64,000 bases of DNA, from assembly GCF_003086295.3 (NCBI RefSeq), contig NC_092055.1, forward strand, positions 126,023,484 to 126,087,483, given 5' to 3'. Below the pieces are notes generated by a model, which saw nothing but the letters and a program-made list of their open reading frames with translations, made no database searches and had not been told where the DNA came from. Below are positions 45,489 through 57,329 of the stretch, in pieces (position 1 is the first letter of the stretch; each line of letters begins with the position of its first letter). The stretch comes from Arachis hypogaea. Taxonomy: Eukaryota; Streptophyta; Magnoliopsida; Fabales; Fabaceae. The translations under genes were made by a program, and so were the position numbers.

Positions 45489-46112
45489 TTGTAGATATTG
45501 ATCTAATTTATAAGATTATTGGATTGATTTTATTGGTATTCTAAAGGAATTAAATTGTAAATTTTAGGATATTCACATATATAAAAAAAAAATAAATAAA
45601 TATTTTATATTTTATTTTAACTAATAATTATTATATTTGTTATATTATTTTATTTTTATTATTTAAAAAATGTATTTAATAATATTTTAAGAATAAACAT
45701 ATAAAAAAAAGAAATTTTAGTGATTTTTAATAAAAATAAAATTTTTAAAATATTTTTATGTTTTGCAGATATATTTGATTCAATATGCAAATGTGTGGAT
45801 CAGATCGGATCCAAACATAAAAACTTGAATACTGAATCTGATCCAATTCGATGATTTTAGTATTGATTGGATTGAGATTTTAACCATATTCAATCTGATC
45901 CGATTCGCATTGGGTTTAGCTATTTTGTACCGCAAGAATATGTGTCAAGATTACAAATCAAAATTTTTTTTATTAAAGTATAAAAAAATTTAATCTTTAA
46001 CAAATTTTAATTATTAAATCAATTTTTTATTTTTTATTTTGTTAGATAAATTAATCAATAATATCAAATTTTGATCAAAAGTTAAAGAGTAAATAATCAT
46101 TTTTTATCATAA
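45489..46112. other. AT-rich spacer, nothing recognised
   Basis: AT-rich; includes 'ggatcagatcggatccaaac' words near 45795-45910 that recall nucleotide-repeat-rich hAT subtermini, but no ends could be defined. Confidence 0.35.
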
Positions 46113-47341
46113 AAGATTTGGACACCGAAAAATTTGATCATGAAATATTGAAATTAAAGTTATACCCATACAAAATAAGTTTTGCTCGACAAAAATGAAC
46201 AATTATTAAAATTTTTGTTGATAATTCCGTAAATACCCTTTCATTTTCTCTTCCTTTCTCGTCTTCCTTCCATAACCACCACTATCTCTGCTGTAAAATC
46301 CACCATCCACCAGATCTACTCCTCTACTCTCACCTCTTTTTTCATATCTCTCCTTTCTCTCTTTTTTTCTGCTGCTCCTCCCTCTTCATCATTCCTTCTT
46401 CCACCATCTTTGCTTCTCAGTCCCCCTCACTGCTGCCATTGTCACCCTCCTCTCTTCTTCTTTTCCTTCTCTTGCTCCACCTTCCTCCCTCCCCTCTACC
46501 CATCATTACTGCTGCCCTCTTCTCTCAGCATCTTGCCTTTACTTTTGCCTCCTTCCTTCTTGCCTCTACCTTACTACACTACCTCCCACCTCTGTGTGTT
46601 CACTTTTTTCATGTTCCAAAAATGCTTCTTGGCCACTCTCCTCATTGCTAATGTGAACGACCCCTATTCCCTAGCACAATCCTTCCCATGACGGTGTCCG
46701 CGACACCGACAGTCACGTCCTCGGCGGTAGCAATGCAGTCAATGCTGGTTTCTACAGCTCTGCCAAGCAGCACTGCCTCGCATTAGCCGCGCCCTTTCGT
46801 TCATGACTTCGATGACAGTGGTACTGATATTTTCGCCGAGGGATCGATGCGTCCTATGGTGTTTGTAGTGATTTGGACTAAAACATTTTGTTATTGACTT
46901 GTGAAATTTCTACACTATTGTGTGATTTTTTTCTGTGATTGTTGTTTAAGTATAGTTAATGGTGGATGATATTGAATTTATGATTGTGGTGGTGCTAGTA
47001 GAGGATAATGATGAAATGAAAAATGACTGCAGTGACGGACGACAATAGTAAAGGATGAATATGAAACTGTGATGATGGTGGTGGTGGTAATAGAAGAGGA
47101 GGTGGTGGTAAAGATGATGGTGAAAAAGAGGTAGGAGTAGAGGAGTAGATCTGTTGGAATGGTGGATTTTTGCAGTGAAAATGGTCGTGGTTATGGAAAG
47201 AAAAGGAAAGGAAATGGGTATTTACGGAATTATCAACAAAAATTTAACAATTAATCATTTTTGTCAAACAAAACTTATCTTGTATGGGAATAACTTTAGT
47301 TACAATATTTTATGGTTAGTTTTATTAGCGTCCCAATCTTT
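46113..47341. mobile_element. Non-autonomous long-TIR element
   Basis: The left end AAGATTTGGACACCG and the inverted right end AAGATTGGGACGCTAA begin TIRs of about 180 bp that share 'aaagttatacccatacaa', 'aataagttttg', 'gataattccgtaaatac'. TCATAA directly precedes the left end and follows the right end. The interior is CT-rich on the plus strand (46380-46690) and gives low-complexity Leu/Pro/Ser ORFs that I do not accept as genes. Confidence 0.75.
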
Positions 47342-47540
47342 CATAATCAGACATGGCTATTTATTCAAAGTTAAACAAACTAGTAAGTGTTATTTTTTAA
47401 AGACAAAGATAATATTCTATTTAAAATGCTCAGTACTTTCATAAAGACGAACAAGATGATATAAGGATTTATTTATCTAACAAAAAAAACTTTGAAAATT
47501 GATTTAGTGATTAAATTTTGTAGAGGACTAAAGTTTTGAA
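47342..47540. other. Short AT-rich spacer
   Basis: Nothing recognised between the long-TIR element and the large MULE. Confidence 0.4.
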
Positions 47541-47929
47541 TTTTTTTGTTAATAAATAAAATAAATATTAAAATTACTGAAATACGTAATTTTCAAAGTT
47601 TTTACCATTTTGTATATTTAACCTTATCTTGTTTACAGTGTAAATGAGATAAGTATGATCGTATCTCGTTTACACTATAAACGAGATAAGGCACACGTCT
47701 CCACATATCACGTTTATAAACGCGTTGTGATACGTGCCTTATCTCGTTTATAGTGTAAACGAGTTATGGCCATAATTATCTAGTTTACACTGTATACGAG
47801 ATAAGGTTAAATAGCGCCTATAAAAGCAACTCATTGACAGACGGCTTGGGACCATTCTTGACCTATATTTCTCTCCTTTCTCTCCATCCTTAGGCCAGTT
47901 TATTGATATTTTTGAGTTCTTGGAATGGT

Positions 47930-50900
47930 ATGGCATGCAACCCTGAAATAAATCGGCTAAACGCGATGTGGCACATTGCGGGAGCCATCGACTTTAAGGT
48001 TGGTGTTATCTTTTGTATTTCAAATTAATAATTGATTATTTTTTAATTAGTAAATAAACGGGATAGATGGAATCATATTTAGGTAACACAGAGTATGTTA
48101 GTTGACAAATATGGATTAAAACATTTATAAGTAGTTAACATAATTTATGGTGAACTTTTTATTTATAGGGTTGGCTTATTGACAACTTAGTTAGCAAAAG
48201 TTAAGTTTATTCATAGTGAAAATTTGAGAAGTATGTTAGTTGACAAACAGGAATTATAAGTGCTATTTTTTATGATGTTTATCTGATGGATATCTGAGTT
48301 GTATATGATATTTTTTAGAATAGATCTGAACATGCAAGAGAAGTTCGTTTGAATTCTTGTATTTGTAACTTTTTTATCTTTAAACAGAGGCCTCGCCTTT
48401 TATTGCCTAGGGGGGTTAGTCACACACTTGCACTCCTAGATGTCATCGTCCCTTACCTGAGGAAAGCTGGGTTTGGCGACACGGTGCGGCTCAGGGACTT
48501 TATCTTTGACAACTCCCTGATCACTGCATTTATGGAGCGATGGCATCCGGAGACCCACACTTTCCACCTGCCATGGGGTGACTGATGAGAGGACTTTTGT
48601 GTGGTCTAGAATTCACAATTGAAATCTCGTTGCAAGTATAGTTTCTAAACCAACAATAGTCCTTTCATACAAAAATTTGGTTGTCACAAGTAACAAACCC
48701 CTAAAATTATAAACCGAAGTATTCAAACCTCGGATCGTTTTTCCTAGGAATTGCAAACAAATGTTCTTGTTATTGGTTATGAGGTATTGTTTGGGGTTTT
48801 TGGAATAATAAGCAAGAAATATAAATGGCAAAGGAAATAAACTAACAACTAACAAAGCTCTTGGCAAGGTATGAGAACTAGAAGTCCTATCCTAGTTATC
48901 CTCCTCAATTGTGACCACAAATTATCTATTGCTACCACTTAGTTAACCTCTAACCATGGAGAAAAGTCAAGTGGATGAATCAACTTGATTCCACAAGTCC
49001 TAGCCAACTCCCAAGGGAAAGACTAGCTTTAGTGGTATCCAAATCAATTAGCAACTTCTAATTATCAATCAACAAGGGAATTAGATAACTCAAGCGTCAC
49101 TAATTACTCCACCTAGGCCAAGAGGAACAAAATCTACACTAAAATCCAACTAAGTATTTCATCAAACATTTGGAAGGCATAAAAAGAAAGCAAAGTAAAT
49201 TGATAACAACAATGAAATCTAACAACTACTTAGTGTAAGGAATTAATAACAACAATAAAAAGGAACACAATTATCATGAATTACCTCAAATTGCATTAAA
49301 AGAAAATGGAATGAACAAAAGTAGATCTACAAACAAGTAAAAAGGAAATATAACAAACAATAGAAGAATGATGAATGTAGAAACAAAGAATTAAGAAGAA
49401 GAAGTAGAAGAAAGCATGAATTAGAACCTAGATCTAAAATCTAAACCTAATCCTAATCCTAATCCTAGAGAGAAGTGAGAGATTCTCTCTCTAAAAATAA
49501 AACTAAACTAGCCTGATGTGTGTGTGTGTCTCTATGATATGCCTTCCCCCTCATTCCTTGGTCTTTTTAGCCCTTTTCCCGCCAAAATTCAGCTCCAAAT
49601 GGGGTTGGGAACCCTTCAAAATTGCCAGGCATGTGTTTGACTAAAGGAATCACGTGCGGCCTTCGGCGCGTACGCGCCCCTGGGGCATTTCGCAATCCGC
49701 GCGGATGCGCACAGTGCGTGCGCGCGTCCATGGGCTTTTTCAAATCTTTGGCTTTTCATGATTTCTCCACTTTGTATGCTTTCCTTTCACTCCTTTGATC
49801 CCTCCCTAGCCCTTTTCAACCTGAAATCACTAGCAAACACATCAAGGCATCTAGTGAAAATCAAAGGTGAATCCGAATTATCAAATTAAAGGTCTAAAAA
49901 GCATGGTTTCACATCTAGGCACAAGTACGGAGACAATCACAAAATTATGCTATTTCATTGAATAAATGTGAGAAAAGGTTATCAAAATGCTCTAAATTCA
50001 ACACAAGATAAACCCTACAAAGAGGGTTTATCAGTGACTCAATCATCACCCTACAGGATGTCGCGTACCACTTTGGGTTACGCACAAACGGAGAGCCAGT
50101 GGGTGGGTACCTGCATGACTTCTAAACTTGGCACTAGCGGCCGACATGGGAGTACGTGGAGCAGCTCCTAGGTGCCAAACCGCCCCTTCCAGCACAGCAA
50201 GGTGCGCGTAGAGGAAGGAGTCGTTCAGTATCAAGATGACATGACTCAGGGATCGAGTTCGGTAGATGCCAACCACCGACGATCTAGTCACCCTCTGACA
50301 ATACACCAGGTGCTATATCATACTGCTGATCGGTGGATACCTGATGATCGACAAGTCCAACAATCAGGTGCACATCAGGTGGTTGCCATTGTTGGTAGAC
50401 TTTGGGAGCTGTAGCGGTATTTCATGGGGGTCCCTGCTTGCATGGATGTACCATTCCTTGTACCATGTAGCACGTCGCGATACGACGGACATCGCCGGTT
50501 GCACACTACTTCTCATGTCCTGCATATACCACATGCTTCCACAGTGGTGTCCTGAGGATAGGCAGATTCTGACATTTCCACTAGCAGTGAGGTAATTGCT
50601 TTTTGTTTTGAGATTTTTTGGATTTCTAATTATTGAATTCATATTTTACCTTCATGAGTTGACATATGTAAATTTATTTGTTTATTTAATAGATTGATAG
50701 GAATGTCACAGCAGACTAGGGACCACCATGCACAGAGGGTTCTTCGCTCACGTACATCGTTAGATCAGCTCGCTTTAGATGAGGTATACCATTATCTTTA
50801 CTTTGTTAAATGTTGCACGTTTTCGTCATTTTATAGTGAATTGCTTCTTATGGCAATATGATGTTGTGCATTGTAGTTTCGTTGGATGCCATACGCTAAA

Positions 50901-51733
50901 GACCGGTTGCAGGCCATTATTCCAGATTAGGTGAGATCCCCTCGCGAATGGGGGACTTGGTTGTCTGTTGTCCCACTTGAGTGTTTCAACATTGTGAAGT
51001 TTCACCAGCCTAATCAGGTGAAGTGCCAGTTCAAAGGTGAATAGACGGTCCTGGTCAACCCGGTCAATGTCGACCGATTTCTCACCAGTACTGGACGAAG
51101 GGAGGATGTATGGTAGCCAACCAGGCTGCATGACTGGTACAATGGGTTTAGGGCTCGGTTTGAAGCCGGCCACATGATCAGCATTCAGCCCACTGTAGAT
51201 GACAAGCCGACACTAGAGTATTGGGACCAGTACCAGCAGGCTGTAGGGTTAGACATCTGTCAGGTGAGGATGTGCTCGATGATCCTAGACTTACGACACT
51301 TCCTAATGATGTCCAACCCATGCTGAGTCAGCCTAGGGAGGTCCTGCAGCTTCCAACAGATGTTCCTGATCGTTGGAGGCGTGCCAGGGAAGTGCGCTCA
51401 GACATGAGGAGGCCCGCCTAGAAGGAGCGAGGGGAGAGGGATCCCAGAGAAGGAGCTGCAGGACCTCGACGAGAGCGAGCTCGATCCCATAGGCAGAGGT
51501 TGGACATGGAGTTGAAAGAGGAGGCAGAGTTCAACAGGCATGAGGATCATGCGGCAATGAGTCACCACCACCAGCTCCACCACCACCAGGTCTACCAGCC
51601 CCAGCACCATCAGTACCACCGGCCTGGACTTCAGTATGCCACACCGCCCTCTACTGACTACGGTCGATTGCTGACAACCTCACAGTGGTTGCCACCTCCA
51701 CCACAGTATCCACCATCTACACCACACTTTTAG
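47930..51733 (+). pseudogene. PMD gene of the MULE, split by solo LTR B
   Basis: Exon 1, 47930-47998: MACNPEINRLNAMWHIAGAI, DFK, then a GT donor. Exon 2 starts at 48388 after AACAG: RPRLLLPRGVSHTLALLD, GFGDTVRLRDF, NNSLITA-like core (FDNSLITAFMERWHPETHTF), HLPWGD. After the LTR it continues SIITLQDVAYHFGLRTNGEP to a stop near 50127. Later pieces are PNRPFQHSKVRVEEGV-like linker, FRWMPYAKDRLQA and VVPLECFNIVKFHQPNQV (about 50880-51020), HDWYNGFRARFEAGH (about 51130), and a His/Pro/Gln-rich tail (51500-51733). This is the PMD order seen in MAIN-like proteins. The role of PMD in MULEs is not settled; by position it takes the place of mudrB. Several stops show decay. Confidence 0.78.
48583..50033 (-). 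mobile_element. Solo LTR B, 1451 bp, 5-bp TSD GTGAC, inverted orientation
   Basis: The termini are TGATGAGAGG and GGTTTATCA; the flanks are GTGAC at 48578-48582 and 50034-50038. Excision in silico restores the PMD reading WGDSIITLQDVAY. Read on the minus strand it begins TGATAAACCCTC and shares layout with solo LTRs A and C ('ttctcacatttattca', a GC-rich block with 'ggcgcgtacgcgcc' at 49660-49735, 'gtttagaaactatacttgca' near its end). No internal sequence remains. The ORFs on it are spurious. Confidence 0.92.
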
Positions 51734-52247
51734 GCTTAACTCTCTAATGCTGCATACCCGTACTATCCTCAGCCTTTTCCATACCCGTCACATGCAGCAT
51801 CCCCCTCTTTCACCACCAGATTAGCCAGACCTGCGTGCCCGCAGACCTACACGTTAGACATGGCCTCCACCTTGTGGCACCAGAGAGCGTCTTCATTTCC
51901 AAGGGGACCAGCATCGTTGACGTTCAATACTTTCATTGTTTATCCTTTTTGTTTGCTATAGTGGTAGAATGATACTTTTGTAATTTTTTATGTATGATTA
52001 CTATAGTGATCTTGTAATCCATCTTGAACATGTCGTATGAACTGGCATTACTTGAGTTTTTTTATAGGTACATATTATCCTTTTTGTCATTCGTTATGTA
52101 TGCAAATTATTAGTATAAGGTAGAAAACAACATTAACAACAGTAACAACAAGGCTAAAATGAAAACAACATAATAAAATAAAATGGATCCACTACTGAAT
52201 GCGACGCTTTGAAGTACAAAATAAAATGACAACAATATTAACAACTA

Positions 52248-55200
52248 CTACATGTCATCCGTAGGTTGATTCAAACAACCCCTCCGAGTGTGACCGACTT
52301 GCCAACATAATGCACATCGTTTTACTTGACACTCCACCTCATCCATGTCACTGCAAAACCTGGTAGAAACTAGCCTACCAGTTGCCTTCCTCCACATGGC
52401 TGGATTCACCGCAAACGTGTAGTACTGTACCACTCTGGCCAGAGCTTCTTGTCAGCGATAGGTGGAAACTCCAATGAGTACACCTTGAAGATAGACTCTT
52501 GCAAGTAGACTTGATGCACATACGGACCCACTCCACACTGGCAGCTATACAAGATGCAAGTGCATGACGACACGAAAAATGAAGGGGTTAAAAAAGCCCG
52601 CAATCATATGTCCCCTCCCTTAATCGGACATAGAATAAACTCTGACTCCACCCCTTAAACGACCCCAACTCTTCAACCACAAATACCGAAGCCCTCCTGT
52701 CACAATATGTAACATGCATCTTCTAGATTCCCTCGCTATTCTTCTCAGTCACAGCCTGTAGCCACTGCAAAAATCGGTTACCCGCGGCCATCTGAGCATG
52801 CGCTTCCCTACCCTTACGGATGAACAACTGCTGCAACCTCTTGTAGGTGTATCTCATTATAGTTGAAATGGGTAGATATCTTGTTCCCTTCAGCACTGCA
52901 TTGATGCATTCAGAAAGGTTCGTTGTCATGTGACCAAATCGACGTCCACTATCACCGTGCTGTAGCCATATTTCCTTCTTAAATCTCCCGGCGCAGTCAG
53001 CCATCTCACGTGATAAGGTCCTCAGAGCATCCGTGTACTACTCATAGCCAGCACTACTAGGACTGTAGACAACATTAATGAGATATCGCTTGCCCTCAGC
53101 TGACTTGAACTAGGACATGAAGTTCGCAGCCATGTGCTTGACATAATATGCATGAAATGCCCTAGGAGGCTTCCATAGGCTATCATTCGCTCTAAGCACA
53201 GCCTTGATTGCTTGGAATCTATCAGATATAATTAGAAGCCATTCCTGTAGTGTGACATGGCACTTCAGATTGGATAGAAAGAATGACTATGACTCTGTAC
53301 TCTTAGACTCAACAATGGCGAAGGTCACAAGTAGGATATTGCTGTTATCGTTTAGGGCAACTGCAATTGGCAACACTGCTCCATACTTGCCATACAAGTG
53401 TGTGCCGTTTACTAAGATGAAGGGATTGCAATGCTTGAATGCTTCAATGCATGGAGGGTACGACCAAAAAATCTTGTCAAACTGACTGTAGTCTAGAATC
53501 ATCACGTGTCCATCATAGTATGGCACATCACTCAATTCATATATCGTGCCTGAACAACAACTTTGCAATGCTTGGAGCAACCATGGCACCCTGTTGTACG
53601 ACTCCTTTCAATCACCATATATTTGCGTAATTGCCTTTTGTTTTGTCATCCATACCTTCCTATACAACAGCTTGAAGTGATAGTAATAAATCACTATTTT
53701 ACGGTTTATTTTGCATTGAATTGAGTGGATTTTATCAACTATTCTCACACTTATCCATGTAAATTCCATGTTTTTAAGTTTCCTTCTGAATTTGTGTTAT
53801 GATTGAAAACATGCTTTTTTGGCCTTAAAATTGATAATTTTTAATCATCTTTTATTATCATTCGATGTCGTGATATGTGCGTTAAGTGATTTCAGAGTTT
53901 ATAGGGTAGGAATGGCTTAGAGGATGGAAAGGAAGCATGCAAAAGTGGATGGAACACACAAAATTGGAGTTTTGAGAAGCTGGCATCCACGCGTACGCAT
54001 GGCTGACGCGTACGCATGACCAAGACTAACCAATTGACGCGTACGCTTGACTGACGCGTACGCGTGACGAGCGTCACGTGCTGCAATTAACAGAAAACAC
54101 TGAGGGTGATTTTTGGGCTACTTTTGACTCAGTTCCAGGCCTGAAAACTTAGAGAAGAGGCTACAGAGTGGAGCTGGAAGGGGGACAGACCAAAAACTTT
54201 TCATTCATTCACACACTTTAGGTTTTTAGATGTAGGTTTCTAGAGAGAGGGGAGGGTTTTAGGTTTCTTCTTTTATTTTCAGTTTCATCTAGGTTTAGAT
54301 TCTTCTCATTTTAATTCAAGTTCCTCTTTTAAGTTCTTGTTATCACTTCTTTGCTTTCTTCGTTTTATATGTTGGTTCCTTTACTTTGTTGCTTTATTGT
54401 TCATGACACTTTGTTGCTTTTAATTCTTATGCAATTTGAGGTATTTCATATTATTATTGCTTTCTTCAGCTGTTATTATTGATTCCTTGCATTTGTTAAT
54501 CTTAGATTTTATTATTTCTTGTTACTTTTCTATGCTTTTATTTTGTGCCTTCCAAGTGTTTGATAAAATGTTTGGTTGGATTTTAATTTAGATTTTTGTG
54601 TTCTTGGCTTGGGTTGATGATTTGGAGACTCTTGAATTGTCAAAGTCTCTTGTTGATTGGTAATTGAAGATTGTCGATTAGTTTGAACTTCACTAAATCT
54701 AGTCTCTCATTAATTATGAGTTGATTAGGACTTGTGAACTCAAGTTGATTGTATGCACTTGACTTTTCTTCATTGGTTAGAGGTTAACTAAGTGAAGGCA
54801 ATTTACATTTACCATCACAATTGACGATGATAATGAGGATATGACTTCTAATTCCCTTTCCTTGCTAAGAGCTTTCTTAGTTATTAGTTTATTTTTTTGC
54901 CATTTTACTTTCTCGTTTCTTATTACAAAACCCCAAAAAGAAGTACATCATAACCAATAATAAATACACTTTCCTGCAATTCCTTGAGAGACGACCCGAT
55001 GTTTAAATACTTTGGTTAATTTTATTGGGGTTTGTATTTGTGACAACCTAATTAAACGTTGACTGAGGATAATTTATTGGTTTAGAACTATACTTACAAC
55101 GCGATACTTTTGTGAAAATCTTTACCGCCAATTTCCTCCATCAGATAGCTCTGCCTCACTGTACTTTATAGAACAGGGATGGATACTGATGGACTTGACT

Positions 55201-56291
55201 ATTTGAGCGTCAAGATGAATCTGCATATGAGGTGGCTATCCAACTGTCGATGATCCTGCGACATGGTGGGCTAGACACATATGTGATCCACCAAATTTAT
55301 GCACCTCCCTAAAGTTGTTAAGTATCATCGAATTAAAATCTAACCAGAATAACAACAACAATTTCAAAAATGAGGTAAAATTATCTAATACTCACCAATA
55401 TCTGAGATTCTGTCAGATGACAACCCAGAGGGTCCAAGGACAACCGTCGGTGAACTGCCTGCATCGTACATAGTACTTCAGCCGATTTGACTCAATTACT
55501 CGATATTATGCACTTCATCAAATGCTGTAATTCTTCACACCTTGCATCACTGCCTCCCTGCTCTTGAATTTATGACCAACCCTAAACTCTAAACCGCCAT
55601 CCGTGTTGTAATCCTCGGCCACCATGTTTGAGTACGGAGTTTCCTCATACATTGCATCCAAATCCAATGTGTGGTAGTGGCTGCGCACATATGATAACTC
55701 TAGGATTGGTTTGGGAGGTGGCAACAGGTGTCGACCTGATCCCCCAATGGGAGTCTTTGGTATGAACTCATCTTCATCATCACCCTCCCATGAACCACTT
55801 TTGTCACTATCGGCAACGTAGTCATCATCTAATTCTTCACCCTTAACCTCCATGTCCTGCACTAGACTCGCACAGTGCAACGGACGTGGTGCGAGAAGAG
55901 GGTCATCTGGTACGAAGTCCGAGGTACCACTACCGGCCCCACCAACGTCACGAACCTCTGCTAAAAGCTCCATCACTTGTTCAACCATAATTCTCTCGTG
56001 CACATCAAACATAAAGCGCACATGCTCGTCGCCATCGAGCCAAAACAGATGACATTGAAACATTCCATTCTCCATTCGTACTAGCATCCTATACCAAACT
56101 CGACCAATGTCTTTTGCCTCCACACCACCGATGTGAGATATTATCATACTTTTTAGCTTCGACAATGAATCCGCTTTTCTACTTCAGAAGAATGCCGGAC
56201 TTTTGCACTCAAATATTACCCTACTGTCACTGTTTCTCATCTGACGGTTGGGATAAACCATCACAACAAAGAAACTACTACTATTAGACAT
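52248..56291 (-). pseudogene. MuDR-type MULE transposase, split by solo LTR C
   Basis: From the start at 56291 (MSNSSSFFVVMVYPNRQMRN) there is an early stop, then the long N-terminal ORF 56165-55518 (SKLKSMIISHIGGVEAKDIG ... LEFRVGHKFKSREAVMQGVK), which leads into the MuDR DNA-binding region, here frame-broken (55500-55160). After the LTR, PWLLQALQSCCSG..., VNGTHLYGKYGAVLP (catalytic Asp changed to Asn), SNILLVTFAIVES, then MADCAGRFKKEIWLQHGDSG, TTNLSECINAVLKGTRYLPI, a SWIM region with YDCGLF and FSCRH, and at the end a CCHC knuckle CALCWQVGHTRRGC followed by PTDDM. All MULE modules are traceable, but stops, frameshifts, the lost Asp and the LTR inactivate it. Confidence 0.85.
53684..55143 (+). 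mobile_element. Solo LTR C, 1460 bp, 5-bp TSD GATAG
   Basis: It begins TAATAAATCACTATTTTACG (TG mutated to TA) and ends CTCCATCA. The flanks are GATAG at 53679-53683 and 55144-55148. The uninterrupted homologous MULE sequence at 11733-11755 shows the empty site. It is strongly similar to solo LTR A along its length and carries the same 'gacgcgtacgc' cluster at 53990-54080, and the end block 'ggtttagaactatacttaca'. Confidence 0.93.
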
Positions 56292-56699
56292 TTTTTCCAA
56301 ATCTCTAGGAAAGAAAAGGGAGGAGAAAGAAGATTTGATGATTTTGTGAAGAATACCAGCAATTTGCTAATCTTTTTATAGAAGCCATATTTTGGTTATA
56401 TTATATCTCGTTTACCGTGTCAATGATTCGTCTTTAACCTTATCTCGTTTATAGTATAAACGAGATAAGTATGGTTTATCTCATTAACACTGTAAACGAG
56501 ATAAGGCACGTATCACAACACATTTATAAATGTGATATGTGGAGACGTGTGCGTGCCTTATCTCGTTTACAGTATAAACTAGATACGGCCATACTTATCT
56601 CATTTAGATTGTAAATGAGAAAAGGTTAAACACGCAAAATGGTAAAAACTCTGAAAATTACGTATTTCAGTAATTTTAATATTTATTTAAAAAATCCCT

Positions 56700-57320
56700 A
56701 AAGTTTCTAATGCAAACCGTAATATTGAACAATAATTTAAATCATAGACAATGTAACAAAATCACAAATTTGGTGTATAAAATTCGCAGATAAATTCTAA
56801 CAAAACGATTCATATACTTCCAATTGGAATACAAATCTTGAATTAGAATTATGATTTTAGTATTAAAAAATATTAATAAATAATGAATAAAAATTAGGAT
56901 TTAAACAGTTCAAATTATGAATAAAGAGGATCTGGAGAGAAACATAATGGAAGAAAATGGTTTAGAGAAAACTATTAAAACTGTCCCTAATTTTTAAATT
57001 GATGACAAAAAAATCTTACTTTTAATAATAGCAAAAGTATTCTAAAATATTTTAAAATGCTACAAAAATGTCCAACTATAATGAAAATCTTCTTCGTTAA
57101 TGAATATAGCTGAGGTGGCAAAAGAAAATAAAAATGTGGCATATGTCGTATATTGAATCCCATTTTATCTCTGTTATTAGTTTGGGACATTAATTTCTCC
57201 ACATCCAAATTTGAGATTGAATGCACACAGATGAGTAAGACAAGCTGAGTGGAAGAATGTTGGGTAGAACAAGAATGTAAGGTACTCAAACTTTTCCACC
57301 ACCAACAGCAACAACACAGT
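56700..57320. other. AT-rich spacer, nothing recognised
   Basis: No supported feature. The minus ORF 56987-57373 is without a recognisable domain. Confidence 0.35.
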
Positions 57321-57329
57321 GGAGCATAA

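Larger units (their letters stand above)
47545..56695. mobile_element. MULE with two convergent genes (PMD and MuDR-type transposase)
   Basis: The left end (from about 47545-47560: 'aaataaatattaaaattact', 'gaaatacgtaattttc') is inverted at the right end (to about 56695). Both continue inward with 'tttttaccattttg', a series of 25-30-bp palindromes around 'ctcgtttacagtgtaaacga', 'gtctccacatatcac' and 'gtgatacgtgcc'. TIR similarity spans roughly 200-250 bp. Inside are a PMD gene on plus (47930-51733) and a transposase gene on minus (52248-56291), tail to tail, as mudrA and mudrB are in maize MuDR. Each gene is split by a solo LTR. The target duplication could not be fixed because the flanks are AT-rich. 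Confidence 0.85.

Noticed and set aside
46410..46691. Leu/Pro/Ser-rich ORFs
   Set aside because: They translate a CT-rich stretch within a non-autonomous TIR element.
47620..47815. Palindromes at the MULE end as tRNA or structured RNA genes
   Set aside because: They recur as inverted copies at the other TE end and have no tRNA box A/B or cloverleaf pattern.
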